A DNA stretch of 64,000 nt, taken from the NCBI RefSeq assembly GCF_910594005.1, contig NC_057826.1, positions 21,175,501 through 21,239,500 on the forward strand, written 5' to 3'. Both the position numbers and the translations under genes were made by a program. Below the pieces are notes generated by a model that was not told the origin of the DNA, ran no database searches, and was given only the letters and a program-made list of their open reading frames with translations. This stretch comes from Cervus elaphus. Its lineage: Eukaryota; Chordata; Mammalia; Artiodactyla; Cervidae. This document shows positions 24,401 through 35,626 of the stretch, one piece after another. Numbering within the stretch: the stretch's first letter is position 1; each line of letters opens with the position of its first letter.

Positions 24401-25372
24401 ACTCTCCTGACAGTCTATTGCCTCTCCTTTTTCTATCCTCCATGTTTTCTACCAAGAAAATAAGTTAGATGCAATTTATCTGGTGTTGTGCACACATTGG
24501 ACATGGGCTTCCTTAATAAGACTCACAGTGAGCCAAACCCCTAAGAACTGCCCCATGCGTCCAGGCTGCCAGCCCCAGGGAACAGCAGTTCCTTCTGTGA
24601 TTGGTCGCACTGTGGTCACTGTCCCAAGGACCAACTCTGTCCTTCAGGGGAGACTTCATCCCCACTGCCAAGGAAGTTACCGGCAAACAATCTCTTAGGC
24701 TCTGATTCTTGACATTTTTTTAACTCATAGTCCAAAAAGACTCAAGCGTGCTTTACTACTATCCGTGGTTTGAAGGCCAGAAATGCTGGATGGTGATCAT
24801 TATTTTAAATTATATTAGAATATTAGATGTATTTTCAAGCTTTGCAACACCCAGTCCACGTGCTGACACCCTCCCCTCCCCGAAGCAGGTTCCCTCCTGC
24901 TCCCAGGTTGTTGTGAGTCACTGTTTGCAGGTCACCTCTTCAAGTGGACCTTCTGACTTGTGCTGCAGGGAAATCAATTCCACAAGCATTGGGAGTGCCA
25001 GGCTCTATGCTGATATCGCCAGCCTGTTCGTGGGTGGACTCGGCGGGGGGGGGGGGCCGGGAGAGGCAGGATTTCAGAAATAATTAGCACAAAATTCAAA
25101 GAGTGAAAGAGTGATTTTTTTTTCCTATGTTTGAATTCTGAGAGTGGATCTGAAGGTGAGACATGGCATCTCACTGAATGCAAAAAGATCCATTCAGCTG
25201 TAGAAGGAAAGATAAGGACCCTCTGCAGGGAGCTGAGGGAAACTGGAGGAGGGTGTCCGGTACCCCTGGCTAGACCACACGGTGCTGCAAAGGGAGAGGG
25301 AAGGGTTTCAGAGGACGACCCAAGATAAATAAAAGTCCCTCTCCTTTGGTTCCTTTCCAGCCTTCAAAAAGG

Positions 25373-25677
25373 TGACTCATTCCAGCCTCTCCTGGGTTCC
25401 ACCTTTACAGTCAATGCAGAGAGCAACTTTTTTCCAGTTTCCTTCCATGGACAGAGGAGCCTAGTGGGCTACAGTCCTTGAGGTCACAAAGAGTCGGACA
25501 CAACTGAGTGACTAATCAGGTGCAGAGGACCTAATGGTCTCTTTCCCGAGGTGCTGGGAGGACAAGTGGGGCATCTCTGGGAGTTTTCTCACTATTAATT
25601 ATCTTGTGACACCTCCAAGGCTTTGTCTCTGCTGCGAGTGAGAAAAATGAGTCGTGAGCATCCCCAGCGCTGAGTCA
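25373..25677. promoter_or_regulatory. Cluster of AP-1-like sites
   Basis: TGACTCA at 25373-25379, TGAGTCG (one mismatch) at 25648-25654 and TGAGTCA at 25671-25677. It is a weak candidate for a distal regulatory element; a Bov-tA fragment lies between the sites. Confidence 0.25.
25445..25514 (+). repeat. 3' half of a Bov-tA SINE
   Basis: ccatggacagaggagcctag through cacaaagagtcggacacaac, with the promoter half missing. Confidence 0.8.
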
Positions 25678-26284
25678 TGGGGAAGAGTGAGACTGTTTTC
25701 CCGAGGGCTATTTTCCTGGGGATCTGCGTGGAGCCACACTCCTGGGCCAGTGTGCACGGCCCTCAGCGGGGAAGGCTGACTGCCACTCCTCTGGCCTGAG
25801 CGGGTGAGAAAAGTCACCTGGAGGGAAGCCGGGGAATGAGGCTGCGGGAGGCTGCCAAGGAGACTCACGGGGAGCGGGAGCAGCAGGCAACACACCTCCT
25901 GGAGTGGAACAAAACGGGGCATGGTGGGAGGGGGACCTCTGCTCCTGGAGACTGGAAACCAGATGATCAGAATGCAAACTTTGAGCTCTCATCTCAGATT
26001 TTCATACTTTTCATTTTAAAGGTCAGAGGTTTGGAAGCACTGAAAAACTCTTGGCCATGGCATAACAACCTAAGTGAATAAGCTGGGGTGGGACCTTGTG
26101 AGGAGGTTAACCATGGTGGTATCAGGAACCTGTCCTAGGGAACCTACGGGAAGTGGTCTCGGGTTTTCTGTCTCTCCTCTGTCCTCCCCTGGAATGCTGG
26201 TTCTGAGCATATCACTAAGAGGATATGCTCTTACTTTTCTGGCAGGCTCCTCCTCTTGTTGGGTGCTCCAGGGTCTGAGCTTTG
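25515..26284. other. Non-genic stretch, nothing recognised
   Basis: Unique sequence apart from the AP-1-like sites noted separately. Confidence 0.35.
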
Positions 26285-26845
26285 TTCTGATCTTCACTCA
26301 CTTCTTGATGACCTCACCTAGTTTCATGGTTTTAAACACCATCAGGATGGGATAACTCTTGAATTTATGTCTACATCTCAGACTCTCTCTCAATACCAGT
26401 CTTATAGATCCAATTACCTTCCTGATACATCCACTCAGATACCTGACACCTCACACTCAATGTATCCAACACCGAAACACCTAATCCTTTCCCCTAAACC
26501 TCCTCTATCTGCAGCCTTCCCCACCTTAACTAATGGTGCCTGCATTCTTCCCACTGCCCAAGGCAAGACCTGGGAGTCATCTTGACTCCTTTTCCTCTCC
26601 CACTCCTCATCCAATTTGTTAGGGAATCCTGTGGATTTTCCTTCCCAAATAAGTACAGAATCTGACCGCTTCTCACTGCCTCACTTCTCATCACCCTGGT
26701 CCAAGTTACTGTCGTTCCTTATCTGGATTTCTATAAGCGCTTCCCAACAGGTGTTACTACATGGCCTAATCCCAATATAGTACCAGGTGGTCACTTAAAG
26801 TCTGATCTTGCTGTCCCTCAGCTCAACATCTCAGGTGGTTCTCAT
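26285..26845 (+). repeat. LINE L2 relic, part 1
   Basis: The order of phrases follows the L2 3' region: ..gggagtcatcttgactcctt.., ..ccctggtccaagttactgtc.., ..tctgatcttgctgtccctca... The next L2 piece resumes at about 27470. Confidence 0.55.
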
Positions 26846-27469
26846 GCCGAAAACTCAGCTTCTCTGTACCCCGGAGCCAAATCAAATCCCAGAGACAGTT
26901 TGGATGAAGCCGAAAAGGATAGCTTTCTTGCTTTGTCAGGCAAAGGGGGCCACAGTGGGGCTAGTGCACTTAAAACCGTGTTTCCCAACTTGGAAAAGGT
27001 AATGAGAAGTTTTATAGTAATTGTTCAAAGAGGGTGTGATCAGCTTGCGGACATGTTTTCTGATGGGTTGGTGGTGAGTTAAGTAGCAGTCAGCATCATC
27101 ACCTTCAGATCCAGTTGGTCTGGGGTCTACAAGCTTGTGGGCGGTGTACCATCATTAATCATCTACTTCTCCCACCTGGAGGGGCTTTCAGCACCTGCAA
27201 AATAGCTCAAAGTTATTGTGTGTGTATCCATTAATGCTGAACCAGAACCTTGCCCCAAGGCTCCTCTTGACAAGTTTGTTTCTCTCTGGTCTGGTATCTC
27301 CTCCCTTTACCAATTAACAACTTCTTGAATCTGGCTACTGGAACTCAGGAGAGGCCATGGAGGCTGAATGGAGGCTATTTCCTGTAATTAAAGACATGGG
27401 GGCTACAGAAAGTCTTCCTGTTCAGGAGCTTCACAGGGCCTTCTCAGTATTAGCTCCCATCTCTCGCCT
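26846..27469. other. Unidentified segment interrupting L2
   Basis: About 620 bases separate two consecutive L2 blocks, so this looks like an insertion into the L2. I do not recognise it. It has no long ORF and none of the Bov-tA, CHR or BovB signatures. An LTR or older retroelement is possible. Confidence 0.35.
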
Positions 27470-27740
27470 AGGAAAAGCCTCACATGGCCCGCAAGGCCCT
27501 GCATGATCTGGTCCCATCACCCCTTTAACCTCATATCCCACTACTGTGCCCTGCTCACTTCACCCCAGTCACCCTGGCCTCCTTTCAGTTCTTCTAACCT
27601 GTGGCCCTATTCCCACCCCAGGCTCTTTGCTGCAGCCATTCTATTGCCTGGAATGCCCTCCCCCCAGATATTCCAATTTCCTCACCTCCTACAATCCCAT
27701 CCTCAAATTTTGCCTTCTCAGCAAGGCTCATTTTGGACTG
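27470..27740 (+). repeat. LINE L2 relic, part 2
   Basis: ggccctgcatgatctggtcc, ..ctattgcctggaatgccctc.., ..ttgccttctcagcaaggctc: characteristic L2 3' phrases in the right order. Confidence 0.7.
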
Positions 27741-27820
27741 AATCGTTTTCCCCACCCTCCCTCCAAGTTCATATGTTGAAGCCTGAATACTCAGTGTGAC
27801 AGTATTTGGAAATGAAGCTT

Positions 27821-28072
27821 TGTTGTTGTTGAGTGCTAAGTTATGTCCAGCTCTTTTTGACCCCATGGTCTGCAGCACACCAGGCTTCCCTGTCCTTCAC
27901 CATCTCCTGGAGTTTGCTCAAATTCATGTCCATTGAGTCGGTGATGCCACCCAACCATCTCATCCTCTGCTGCCCTCTTCTTTTGCTTTCAATCTTTCCT
28001 AGCCTCAGGGCCTTTTCCAATGAGTTGGCTCTGCATCAGGTGGCCAAAGTATTGGAGCTTCAGCTTCAGTAG
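27821..28072 (-). repeat. BovB 3' / Bov-A fragment, antisense
   Basis: A short gtt repeat, then tatgtccagctctttttgac and caggtggccaaagtattgga. Antisense BovB 3' end inserted into the L2. Confidence 0.85.
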
Positions 28073-28157
28073 CTTATAAGGAGGTAATAAAGATTAAGTG
28101 ATATGATGAGGGTGGGACCTTACGCCAATAGAGCTGGTATCCTTTTAAAAAGAGGAA

Positions 28158-28291
28158 GAGGGACTTGCCTGTTGGTCCAGTGGTTAAGACTCCATGCTTC
28201 TGATGCAAGGGACGTGGGTTCAATCTCCCGGCAGGGAACTAAGAACCCACGTGCCCCACAGCAGAAAATAAATAGAAAAAATAAAAATTAA
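28158..28291 (+). repeat. CHR-type SINE
   Basis: gggacttgcctgttggtcca, a B-box-like ggttcaatctcccggcaggg and an A-rich tail. Confidence 0.85.
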
Positions 28292-28544
28292 ACATGAACA
28301 ACATTGTCAAAAATAAACATAGGAAGAGATCCTGGAGCTCTCTAAAGAAGAGGTCATGTGAACACACAGGAAGATGGCAGTCACCAACGAGGAGAGAGAA
28401 GGGACTGCAGAGTGAAACCTACCTGGACTGCACCTTCATCTTGGACTTCCCAGGCTCCAGGGCAGTGGGAAATAGATCTCGGTGGTTGAAGCCGCCAGGT
28501 CTGGGGCATTTTGTTATGGCAGCCTTAGCAGACTGATCCTGTTC

Positions 28545-28805
28545 CTTTATTACTATTGCAACCTGCCCACTCTCCCTTCCTGGGACACCCAGACTCCCTT
28601 ATCTTGCTCAACTTGTCCTATTCACCATAGCCTTCAGTGCCTTTTAATAAATGATTTATCTTTTTTCTTATATTTATTGTTTACTGTCTGTGTCCCCTGC
28701 TAGAACACAAGCTCCTTGAGGGCAGGGGTTTTTGTCTGTTTTGTTTACCAGTGTATCCAAGTGTCTAGAACAGTGTCTAGTACATAAGGGATATTCACCA
28801 AGTCT
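28545..28805 (+). repeat. LINE L2 relic, part 3 (3' end)
   Basis: agaacacaagctccttgagg and agtgtctagtacataaggga are the terminal L2 phrases. With parts 1 and 2 it rebuilds one L2 split by later insertions. Confidence 0.65.
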
Positions 28806-29685
28806 TTGTCAGGTGAAGGGATGAGGCACCTTTTTGAAGGTGAAAAAGAACCTAAGGAGAGAGGTTTTAAATTTATCTTGGGTCTGCTTGTCTCTAAAGG
28901 GGAAGCTGTCCAACCTGGCCAGGGGTTGCCAGATGGGCTGGGCAGGCCTGGCCACGGCCTCGTGCACCCAGAGGGACAAGTGTGGCTCAAGAGGCTCAAG
29001 TTCGACCTCTTGGCTGGTGCTCTCCTAGTCGGAGAGTCATGCAGGTGGGAGGAGCCGTTACCCGCCTTTTTTAAAGAAGGTGCTAATGTTCTCCTGTAGA
29101 AGCAGGAAGATAGTCCAAGCACATAGCAAATGCAAAGGTACTGAGGCATGCAGCCATCCAGGAATACAGATTTGCAAGGAGTGTGAGTGGAGGAGAGGGA
29201 CAGTGAAGCAGAGTGTCCAGAGAAGGCAAGATCAGGAGGACAAGGAATGTCAAGTTCAGGTACTTGAGCTTTATTCTATCAACAACCAGGGGCCACCACA
29301 GGACTTAAGCAGAGAAGCAGTCTGATGGGATTTACTTGCTAGAAAGACCACGTGGGCAGTAGCTGGAGGAGGAAGGCTGGAAGCAGGGAGTCCACATGGG
29401 AAGATATTTCACCGGCCCAGGCACCTCATCGCAGCATATTTGCATCTTGTGAACTCTCAGAGTGCAGAACACACGTCTTTGTTAGCCTGTAACAGGCAGA
29501 ACTAGGGCCACCTCAGGGAGGGAAAGCCGAAACCCATCCCGCCCTCCCCCACTCAGAGTGAGACAACCCAAATAGCTGAGATCGGGTTTTCTTTGGCTCT
29601 TAGCAAGAGACGGGCTCATCTATAGGCAAATACCATTCAAAACATTCTAGCCTTAGTCTTTTCCTTAAGACATTCCCATCAGACT
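28806..29685. other. Non-genic, partly old unassigned repeat
   Basis: About 29110-29400 reads like a widespread old mammalian repeat (..gtactgaggcatgcagcc.., ..cagtctgatgggatttactt..) that I cannot assign to a family. Similar phrases recur at 45420-45560, 60740-60930 and 61340-61440. Confidence 0.35.
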
Positions 29686-29699
29686 GTTGCCATGGCAAC
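29686..29699. promoter_or_regulatory. Perfect RFX X-box palindrome
   Basis: GTTGCCATGGCAAC is a perfect 14-base palindrome and an ideal match to the RFX-family X-box. It lies outside any recognised repeat. Function is inferred only. Confidence 0.5.
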
Positions 29700-30439
29700 C
29701 GTTGCTGACCCTGGGCTTCAAGAGCCCAGAGAGACGTGGTCCTGCTGTTACCGCTGCTCATCAACTCGTCAACAATGCTTGTCCCGTGATGCAACAGTCC
29801 CAGATGGCTGTAGTTCACACACATACCCACACCCTCCCCCTGCCACACACACACACAGACCCACAAGCCACTCCACACGCACTCCTCTGCTGCTATCCCC
29901 TGCATGTATTGTTTCCACTCGCCTCTGTGCTGGTGCATTGCCTGACCGATTACAGATCAATTCTCTCCATCCACAGCAGGGATTCAACCAAGTGGTGGAC
30001 ATATGACCTAAGCTGGGGGACCAATTCATTCCTTGGGATGAATACAGGGAACGTCAAGAAAGGAACCCTCCTTCCTCTAGGGTGCCAAGCTAGGGCTGGG
30101 AATGGCCAGGCCCTCTCCCAGATGTTTGCAGTGAGAGAGTGAGGTCAATATACCAATAGAAGCAAATACATAAGCAGAGAAGAGAGCCAACATCCCAGTG
30201 ACAGGAGCCCCCAGTTCTAAGCCCTAAGCCCTGGGTATCCTGGGACTCACACTCTGACTCAGAGTCCTCCCAGCCTCTGAAGCCAATGTGTTCTGTCACA
30301 GCAACCAGGAGTGTCCCGATGGGCCCTCCCTCTTTCCACGGGAATTCTTCGCAGTCACCACCCATCCACCTCTACTTGCCTCATCTGAAGAAATCCCCTC
30401 CCTGTCTGTGTCTTAATTTGCATAGGTCTACAACTGAGA
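29700..30439. other. Non-genic stretch
   Basis: Holds a short CA-rich tract (29820-29860) and overlapping ORFs up to 151 codons with no recognisable domain. Confidence 0.4.
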
Positions 30440-30745
30440 TCAAACCAGTCAATCCGAAAGGAAATCGCCCTGAATATTCACTGGAAGGACTGATGCTGAA
30501 GCTGAAGTTTCAATGCTTTGGCCACCTGATGCGAAGAGCTGACTCACTGGAAAAGACCCTGATGCTGAGAAAGATTGAAGGCAGGAGGAGAAGGGGATGA
30601 CAGAGGATGAGATGGTTAGATGGCATCATCCGCCCAAGGACATGAGTTTGAGCAAACTCTGGGAGGTTGTGAAAGACAGGGAAGCCTGGTGGGCTGCAGT
30701 CCATGATGTCACAAAGAGTCAAACATGACTGAGCAACTGAAAAAC
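30440..30745 (+). repeat. BovB 3' end fragment
   Basis: Sense copy from caaaccagtcaatccgaaag to gtcacaaagagtcaaacatg. The coding remnant reads EYSLEGLMLKLKFQCFGHLM before stops. Confidence 0.9.
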
Positions 30746-30885
30746 AACAAATTCCACACCCTCATTTAATCAAGGGGACGTCGCTTGGCTTTACAGAAAC
30801 ACCCAGGCTTCTAGATTCAGCCCAGGACCTTCCCATTGGCTGCCTCCTCCCTGAGAGGATACTTCTGTTGCAGAGGACACTGGAC

Positions 30886-30912
30886 TGGGGGAGGGGAGGG
30901 GAGGGGAGGGTA
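30886..30912 (+). repeat. (GGGGA)n tract
   Basis: About five consecutive GGGGA-like units, a simple repeat with quadruplex potential. Confidence 0.8.
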
Positions 30913-31159
30913 AAGGAAGGTGAAGGTCAGGAGACTGCCAGACCGGAAATGGTTGGAGGCAGCAAGAAAAGGCATGGTTGCTTTGCCAAGCCCTCAGGAT
31001 GAAAAGTTCTGACCTTCAGGGCCTGCTACCCTGGACAAGCCAGATTTTGAGAAAGGAAGGATTCTAGGGAGACTGTCAGTTACCAAGCAGCTGAGTCAAT
31101 CCCTCAAGAACCTATGATAGCAAATATCTTCGTGGAGACTCTTGGGGCCCTGAACATAG

Positions 31160-33150
31160 AAGTTCAGTTCAGTTGGTCAGTCGTGTCCAACTGTTTTCGA
31201 CCCCATGGACTGTAGCACACCAGGTTTCCCTGTCCATCACCAACTCCTGGAGCTTACGCAAACTCATGTCCATTGAATCGGTGATGCCATCTAACCATCT
31301 CATCCTCTGTCATCCCCTTCTCCTCCTGCCCTCAACCTTTCCCAGCATCAGGGTCTTTTCAAATGAGTCAGCTCTTCGCATCAGGTGGCCAAAGTATTGG
31401 AGTCTCAGCTTCAACATCAGTCCTTCCAATGAACACCCAGGACTGATCTCCTTTAGGATGGACTGGTTGGATCTCCTTGCAGTCCAAGGGATGCTCAAGA
31501 GTCTTCTCCAACACCACAGTTCAAAAGTATCAATTCTTCGGTGCTCAGCTTTCTTTATGGTCCAACTCTTACATCCATACATGCTGCTGCTGCTGCTAAG
31601 TCACTTCAGTGGTGTCTGACTCTGTGCGACCCCATAGATGGCAGTTTACCAGGCTCACTGTCCCTGGGATTCTCCATGCGAGAACACTGGAGTGGGTTGC
31701 CATTTCCTTCTCCAATACATGAAAGTGAAGTCGCTCAGTCGTGTCACACTCTTTGAGACCCCATGGACTGCAGCCCACCAGGCTCTTCCATCCATGGGAT
31801 TTTCCAGGCAAGAGTACTGGAGTGGGGTGCCATTGCCTTCTCCAACATCCATACATGACTACTGGAAAAACCATAGCCTTGACTGGATGGACCTTTGCTG
31901 GCAAAGTAATGTCTCTGCTTTTTAATAGGCTGTCTAGGTTGGTCATAACTTTCCTTCCAAGGAGTAAGCGTCTTTTATTTTCATGGCTGCAGTCACCCTC
32001 TGCAGTGATTTTGGAGCCCAGGAAAATAAAGTCTGTTCACTGTTTCCACTGTTTCCCCATCTATTTGCCATGAAGTGATGGGACCAGATGCCATGATCTT
32101 AGTTTTCTGAATGTTGAGTTTTAAGCCACCTTTTTCACTCCTGTCTTTCACTTTCATCAAGAGGCTCTTTAGTTCTTCTTCACTTTATGCCATAAGGGTG
32201 GTGTCATCTGCATATCTGAGGTTATTGATATTTCACCTGGCAATCTTGATTCCAGCTTGTGCTTCCTCCAGCCCAGCGTTTCTCATGATGTACTCTGCAT
32301 ATAAGTTAAATAAGCAGGGTGACAATGTACAGCCTTGATATACTCCTTTCCCGACTTGGAACAAGTATGTTTTTCCATGTCCAGTTCTAACTGTTGCTTC
32401 TTGACCTGCATACAGGTTTCTCAGCAGGCAGGTCAGTAGATGTTTTTCTGGAACTCTCTTGCTTTTTCGATGATCCAACGGATGTTGGCAATTTGATCTC
32501 TGGTTCCTCTGCCTTTTCTAAAGCCAGCTTGAACATCTGGAAGTTCACGCTTCACCTACTATTGAAGCCTGGCTTGGAGAATTTTGAGCATTACTTTGCT
32601 AGCATGTGAGATGAGTGCAATTGTGTGGTAGTTTGAGCATTCTTTGGCATTGCCTTTCTTAGGGATTGGAATGAAAACTGACATTTTCCAATCCTGTGGC
32701 CTTTTCCAAATTTGCTGGCATATTGAGTGAAGCTCTTTCACAGCATCATCTTTTAGGATTTGAAATACAATAGCTCAACTGGAATTCCATCATCTCCACT
32801 AGCTTTGTTCGTAGTGATGCTTCCTAAGGCCCACTTGACTTTATATTTCAGGATGTCTGGCTCTAGGTGAATGATCACACCATCATAAATATCTAGGTCA
32901 CGAAGATCTTTTTTAATAGTTCTTCTGTGTATTCTTGCCACCTCTTCTTAATATCTTCTGCTTCTGTTAGGTCCATACCATTTCTGTCCTTTATTGTGCC
33001 TCTCTTTGCATGAAATGTTCCCTTGGTATCTCTAATTTCCTTGAAGAGATTTCTAGTCTTTCCCATTCTATTGTTTTCCTCTATTTCTTTGCATTGATCA
33101 CTGAGGAAGGCTTTATCTCTCCTTGCTATTCTTTAGAACTCTGCATTCAA
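31160..33150 (-). mobile_element. BovB LINE (RTE clade), truncated and inactivated
   Basis: About 2 kb of antisense BovB from its 3' end (31160) through much of the reverse transcriptase. The minus strand shows RT palm peptides such as VYQGCTLSPCLFNLY (in 32233-32478) and the YADD catalytic box at 32203-32214. A TAA at 32185-32187 follows soon after the box, further stops break the frame, and compared with BovB as I recall it a block is missing near 32430. The 5' part with the endonuclease is absent. A later SINE sits inside at 31584-31844. BovB is a non-LTR retrotransposon known for horizontal transfer between reptiles and ruminants. This copy is dead. Confidence 0.92.
31584..31844 (-). mobile_element. 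Bov-tA-derived dimeric SINE nested in BovB
   Basis: It begins with a ctg repeat and contains two Bov-tA-type units in tandem (agaacactggagtgggttgc and agagtactggagtggggtgc). The 13-base sequence acatccatacatg flanks it exactly, at 31571-31583 and 31845-31857. This is a target-site duplication and proves insertion after BovB. Confidence 0.9.
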
Positions 33151-33355
33151 ATGGGATGCAAACGGAACATAGAAGAGCTCCGTATACTTGTTGAAGGAAA
33201 GAAAGGAGGGAGGAAACTCACTAAAAATAATTTACATGTAACAATTTACATATTTATACAATATTTTACATGCTAAAATTACATGCTAACATTTACATAT
33301 ACTAGAAAGGATATTAGCCATGAACTCCAGTACCTGAAACTCCACTTAGAAGCTT

Positions 33356-33650
33356 TGTGGGATTCCCCTGGTCATCCAGTGGTTAAGTATCTGCCTGCCA
33401 ATTCAGGGGACACGGGTTCAATCCCTGCTCCCGGAAGATCCCACATGCTTTGAGGCAACTAAGCCCAAGAGCCTCAGCTACTGAAGCCCATGCTCCTAGA
33501 GCCTACGCTCTGCAACAAACGAAGCCACCGCAATGAGAAGCCCTTGAACCAGAACTATAAAGTAGCCCCTGCTCACCACAACTAGAGAAAACCCATGCAC
33601 AGCAACAAAGACCCAGCGCAGCCAAAACTAAATAATTAACGAACAAACCT
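33356..33650 (+). repeat. CHR-type SINE, full length
   Basis: gggattcccctggtcatcca promoter end, full CHR body, acccagcgcagccaaaacta tail. Confidence 0.9.
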
Positions 33651-34159
33651 TTTTTTTTTCCAAATCTTAAAAAAAAAAAAAGAAGCTGTGTGACCTTGAG
33701 GTTCATTGTTCTGTAAATCAAGGAGAGGGATTTTGTGAGAACAAAAAAGAAATCAGTGCGAAGGCGGATGGTACAAAACAGAGACGAAAGATAATGGCTG
33801 AAGCAGAGACCTTTGCTTCATATCTTAAAGGGGAGACCCGCTGGCAGACTCACAGCAATAATGCAGAACCTCAGTAGTATCACAAAGCCCTCCCTCTTCT
33901 CAGAGAGCCTCGGTGCACTTTCCCACTGGAATTTGCAGCCCAGCTCAGAGCATGCTGCCACCTGCTGGGGATACGGAGGAAGTGAACACCAAGGCATCCC
34001 TCAACGCAAGGCCACCTTGAGGAGAAACCTGGAGAAGGGGAAGCGTAGGCGTACAACTTCATCTTAGATATGACTCTCATCCTTTAAGACAGGCAGGGCC
34101 CTTACCACCGGCCAGCAATTTATCAGGAAAAATAAGATATCTCTCCGTTTTGTTTTTCT
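33651..34159. other. Non-genic stretch between SINE and L1
   Basis: Unique sequence carrying a strong CTCF-like motif at 33954-33968. No ORF of interest. Confidence 0.4.
33954..33968 (-). promoter_or_regulatory. CTCF-like motif (minus orientation)
   Basis: On the minus strand CCAGCAGGTGGCAGC satisfies every position of the CTCF core consensus CCASYAGRKGGCRSY. Binding is inferred. Confidence 0.5.
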
Positions 34160-34192
34160 TTTTAAAAGTAGGATAAGATATTATTCAGCCTT

Positions 34193-34510
34193 AAGTGAAA
34201 GTGAAAGTCACTCAGTCATATTCGAGCCTTAGCAGCTCCAAGGACTGTACAGTCCACGGAATTCTCCAGGCCAGAATACTGGAGTGGGTAGCCGTTCCCT
34301 TCTCCAGGGGATCTTCCCAACCCAAGGGTCGAACTCAGGTCTCCCTCATTGCAGGAGGATTGTTTACCAGCTGAGTCACAAGGGAAGCCCAAGAATACTG
34401 GAGTGGGTAGCCTATCCCTTCTCCAGTGGATTTTCCTGATCCAAGAATTGAACCAGGGTCTCCTGCATTGCAGGCAGATTATTTACCAACTGAGATATCA
34501 GGGAAGTCCA
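34193..34510 (-). mobile_element. Bov-tA dimer nested in L1
   Basis: Two antisense Bov-tA units in tandem. Each contains agaatactggagtgggtagc and ends with a gagtcacaagggaagcc- or gatatcagggaagtcc-type promoter end. Confidence 0.85.
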
Positions 34511-34728
34511 TAAGGAGGAAGAAAATTCCTACACACGCTACAACATGGATGGATCTTGAGGACATGATACTAAGTGAAATAAGCCATCACAAAAAAGACA
34601 AACATTGTATGATTCAAGTTATAATAGGTAACTAAAGTCATCAAATTCATAGAGACAGAAAGTGTTGATAGAATGGTGGTTGCCAGAAACTGGTGGGGAG
34701 GGGAAATGGAGAGTTGTTTAGTGGGTAT

Positions 34729-34848
34729 AGAGGACTTCCCTGGTGTCCAGTGATTAAGACACCACACTTCCATGGCTGGGGGCATGGTTTTTAAGCCCTG
34801 GTCAGGGAATTAAGATCCTGCATGTCTCGAGGCACCCCCCCCCCCCAA
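34729..34848 (+). mobile_element. CHR-type SINE nested in L1
   Basis: aggacttccctggtgtccag start, aagccctggtcagggaatta B-box region, then a C run and A-rich tail. Confidence 0.85.
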
Positions 34849-35030
34849 AAAGGAGGGATGTGGAGTTTCAGTTCTGCAAGATGAAGAGTTCTGAAGACAT
34901 GTTGTACAACAATGTGAAGATACACTGTTGAACAATACACTACATACTATTGAACTATACACTTAAAAATGGGTAAAATGGTAACTTCTATGTTATGTAT
35001 ATTTTACCACAATACAAAAACAGCAAGTAA

Positions 35031-35409
35031 TAGGGATAATAAGCACACGGTAGGGGCTTGACTTTATGCACTAGAATCACAATAAATATTTGTTGAATGA
35101 AGATGGGAAGAAGTGGTGCTGACAGATGGTCTCAGACACCAGGGGGAACACGAGAACTGACGTCTCTCCCTTCCCAGGACAGCCTTCCAAGTGACTGCAG
35201 TTGGTTGTGGCGACCTTCTCTTTGGGGTGATAAATCAGTTATCTTTCCTCTTCTCATCCCTTCTGATACCAGCGTGGTTCCAAGTTCAACCTGAGCTGAA
35301 ATGTCCTCCCTGAGAACAGCATCTTCTCGGTCAGGACTTCGGTGGCAGCCACATCTCTGTTGATGTCAAGGCTGCAAGTTCTCAGATCATAGAATTTCAA
35401 ACAGCAAGA
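35031..35409. other. Non-genic stretch, nothing recognised
   Basis: Unique sequence without a supported feature. Confidence 0.4.
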
Positions 35410-35620
35410 GAGGGACTATCTGGTGGTCCAGTGGGTGAGAATCCGAGCTCCCAATGCAGGGGGCCTGGGTTTGATCCCTGGTCAGGGAACTAGATGCCAC
35501 ATGCCTCAACTAAGAGTCCACATGCTGCAATTAAAGATCCTACACACCGCAACCAAGACCGAAGATGTCCTGCATGCCACAACTGAGACTTGGCCTAGGC
35601 CAAATAAATGTTTTTTAACA
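35410..35620 (+). repeat. CHR-type SINE
   Basis: gagggactatctggtggtcc, then ggtttgatccctggtcaggg, then aggccaaataaatgtttttt. Confidence 0.9.
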
Positions 35621-35626
35621 TTGTTG

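Larger units (their letters stand above)
20285..25444. other. Long, mostly unique intergenic stretch
   Basis: It contains an antisense MIR (21320-21490), a 14-base tandem duplication (21184-21211) and C/G runs at 24141-24159 and about 25046-25056. Nothing resembles a gene or RNA gene. Fragments of older repeats may be present but are too diverged to name. Confidence 0.4.
34160..35030 (+). repeat. LINE L1 3' region, interrupted by two SINEs
   Basis: gatattattcagcctta (34170-34190) continues after the first SINE as acaacatggatggatcttga and aagtgaaataagccatcaca. After the second SINE it runs on with gaactatacacttaaaaatg. These are typical L1 ORF2-end and 3' UTR phrases. Confidence 0.75.

Noticed and set aside
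29687..30142. 151-codon plus-strand ORF containing His/Thr repeats
   Set aside because: The repeats come from a CA-rich tract. An alternative frame is open over the same bases, and there is no domain.
32233..32941. Reverse transcriptase ORFs as a host gene
   Set aside because: They are pieces of a BovB LINE with in-frame stops and a missing block, so this is a dead transposon, not a domesticated gene.
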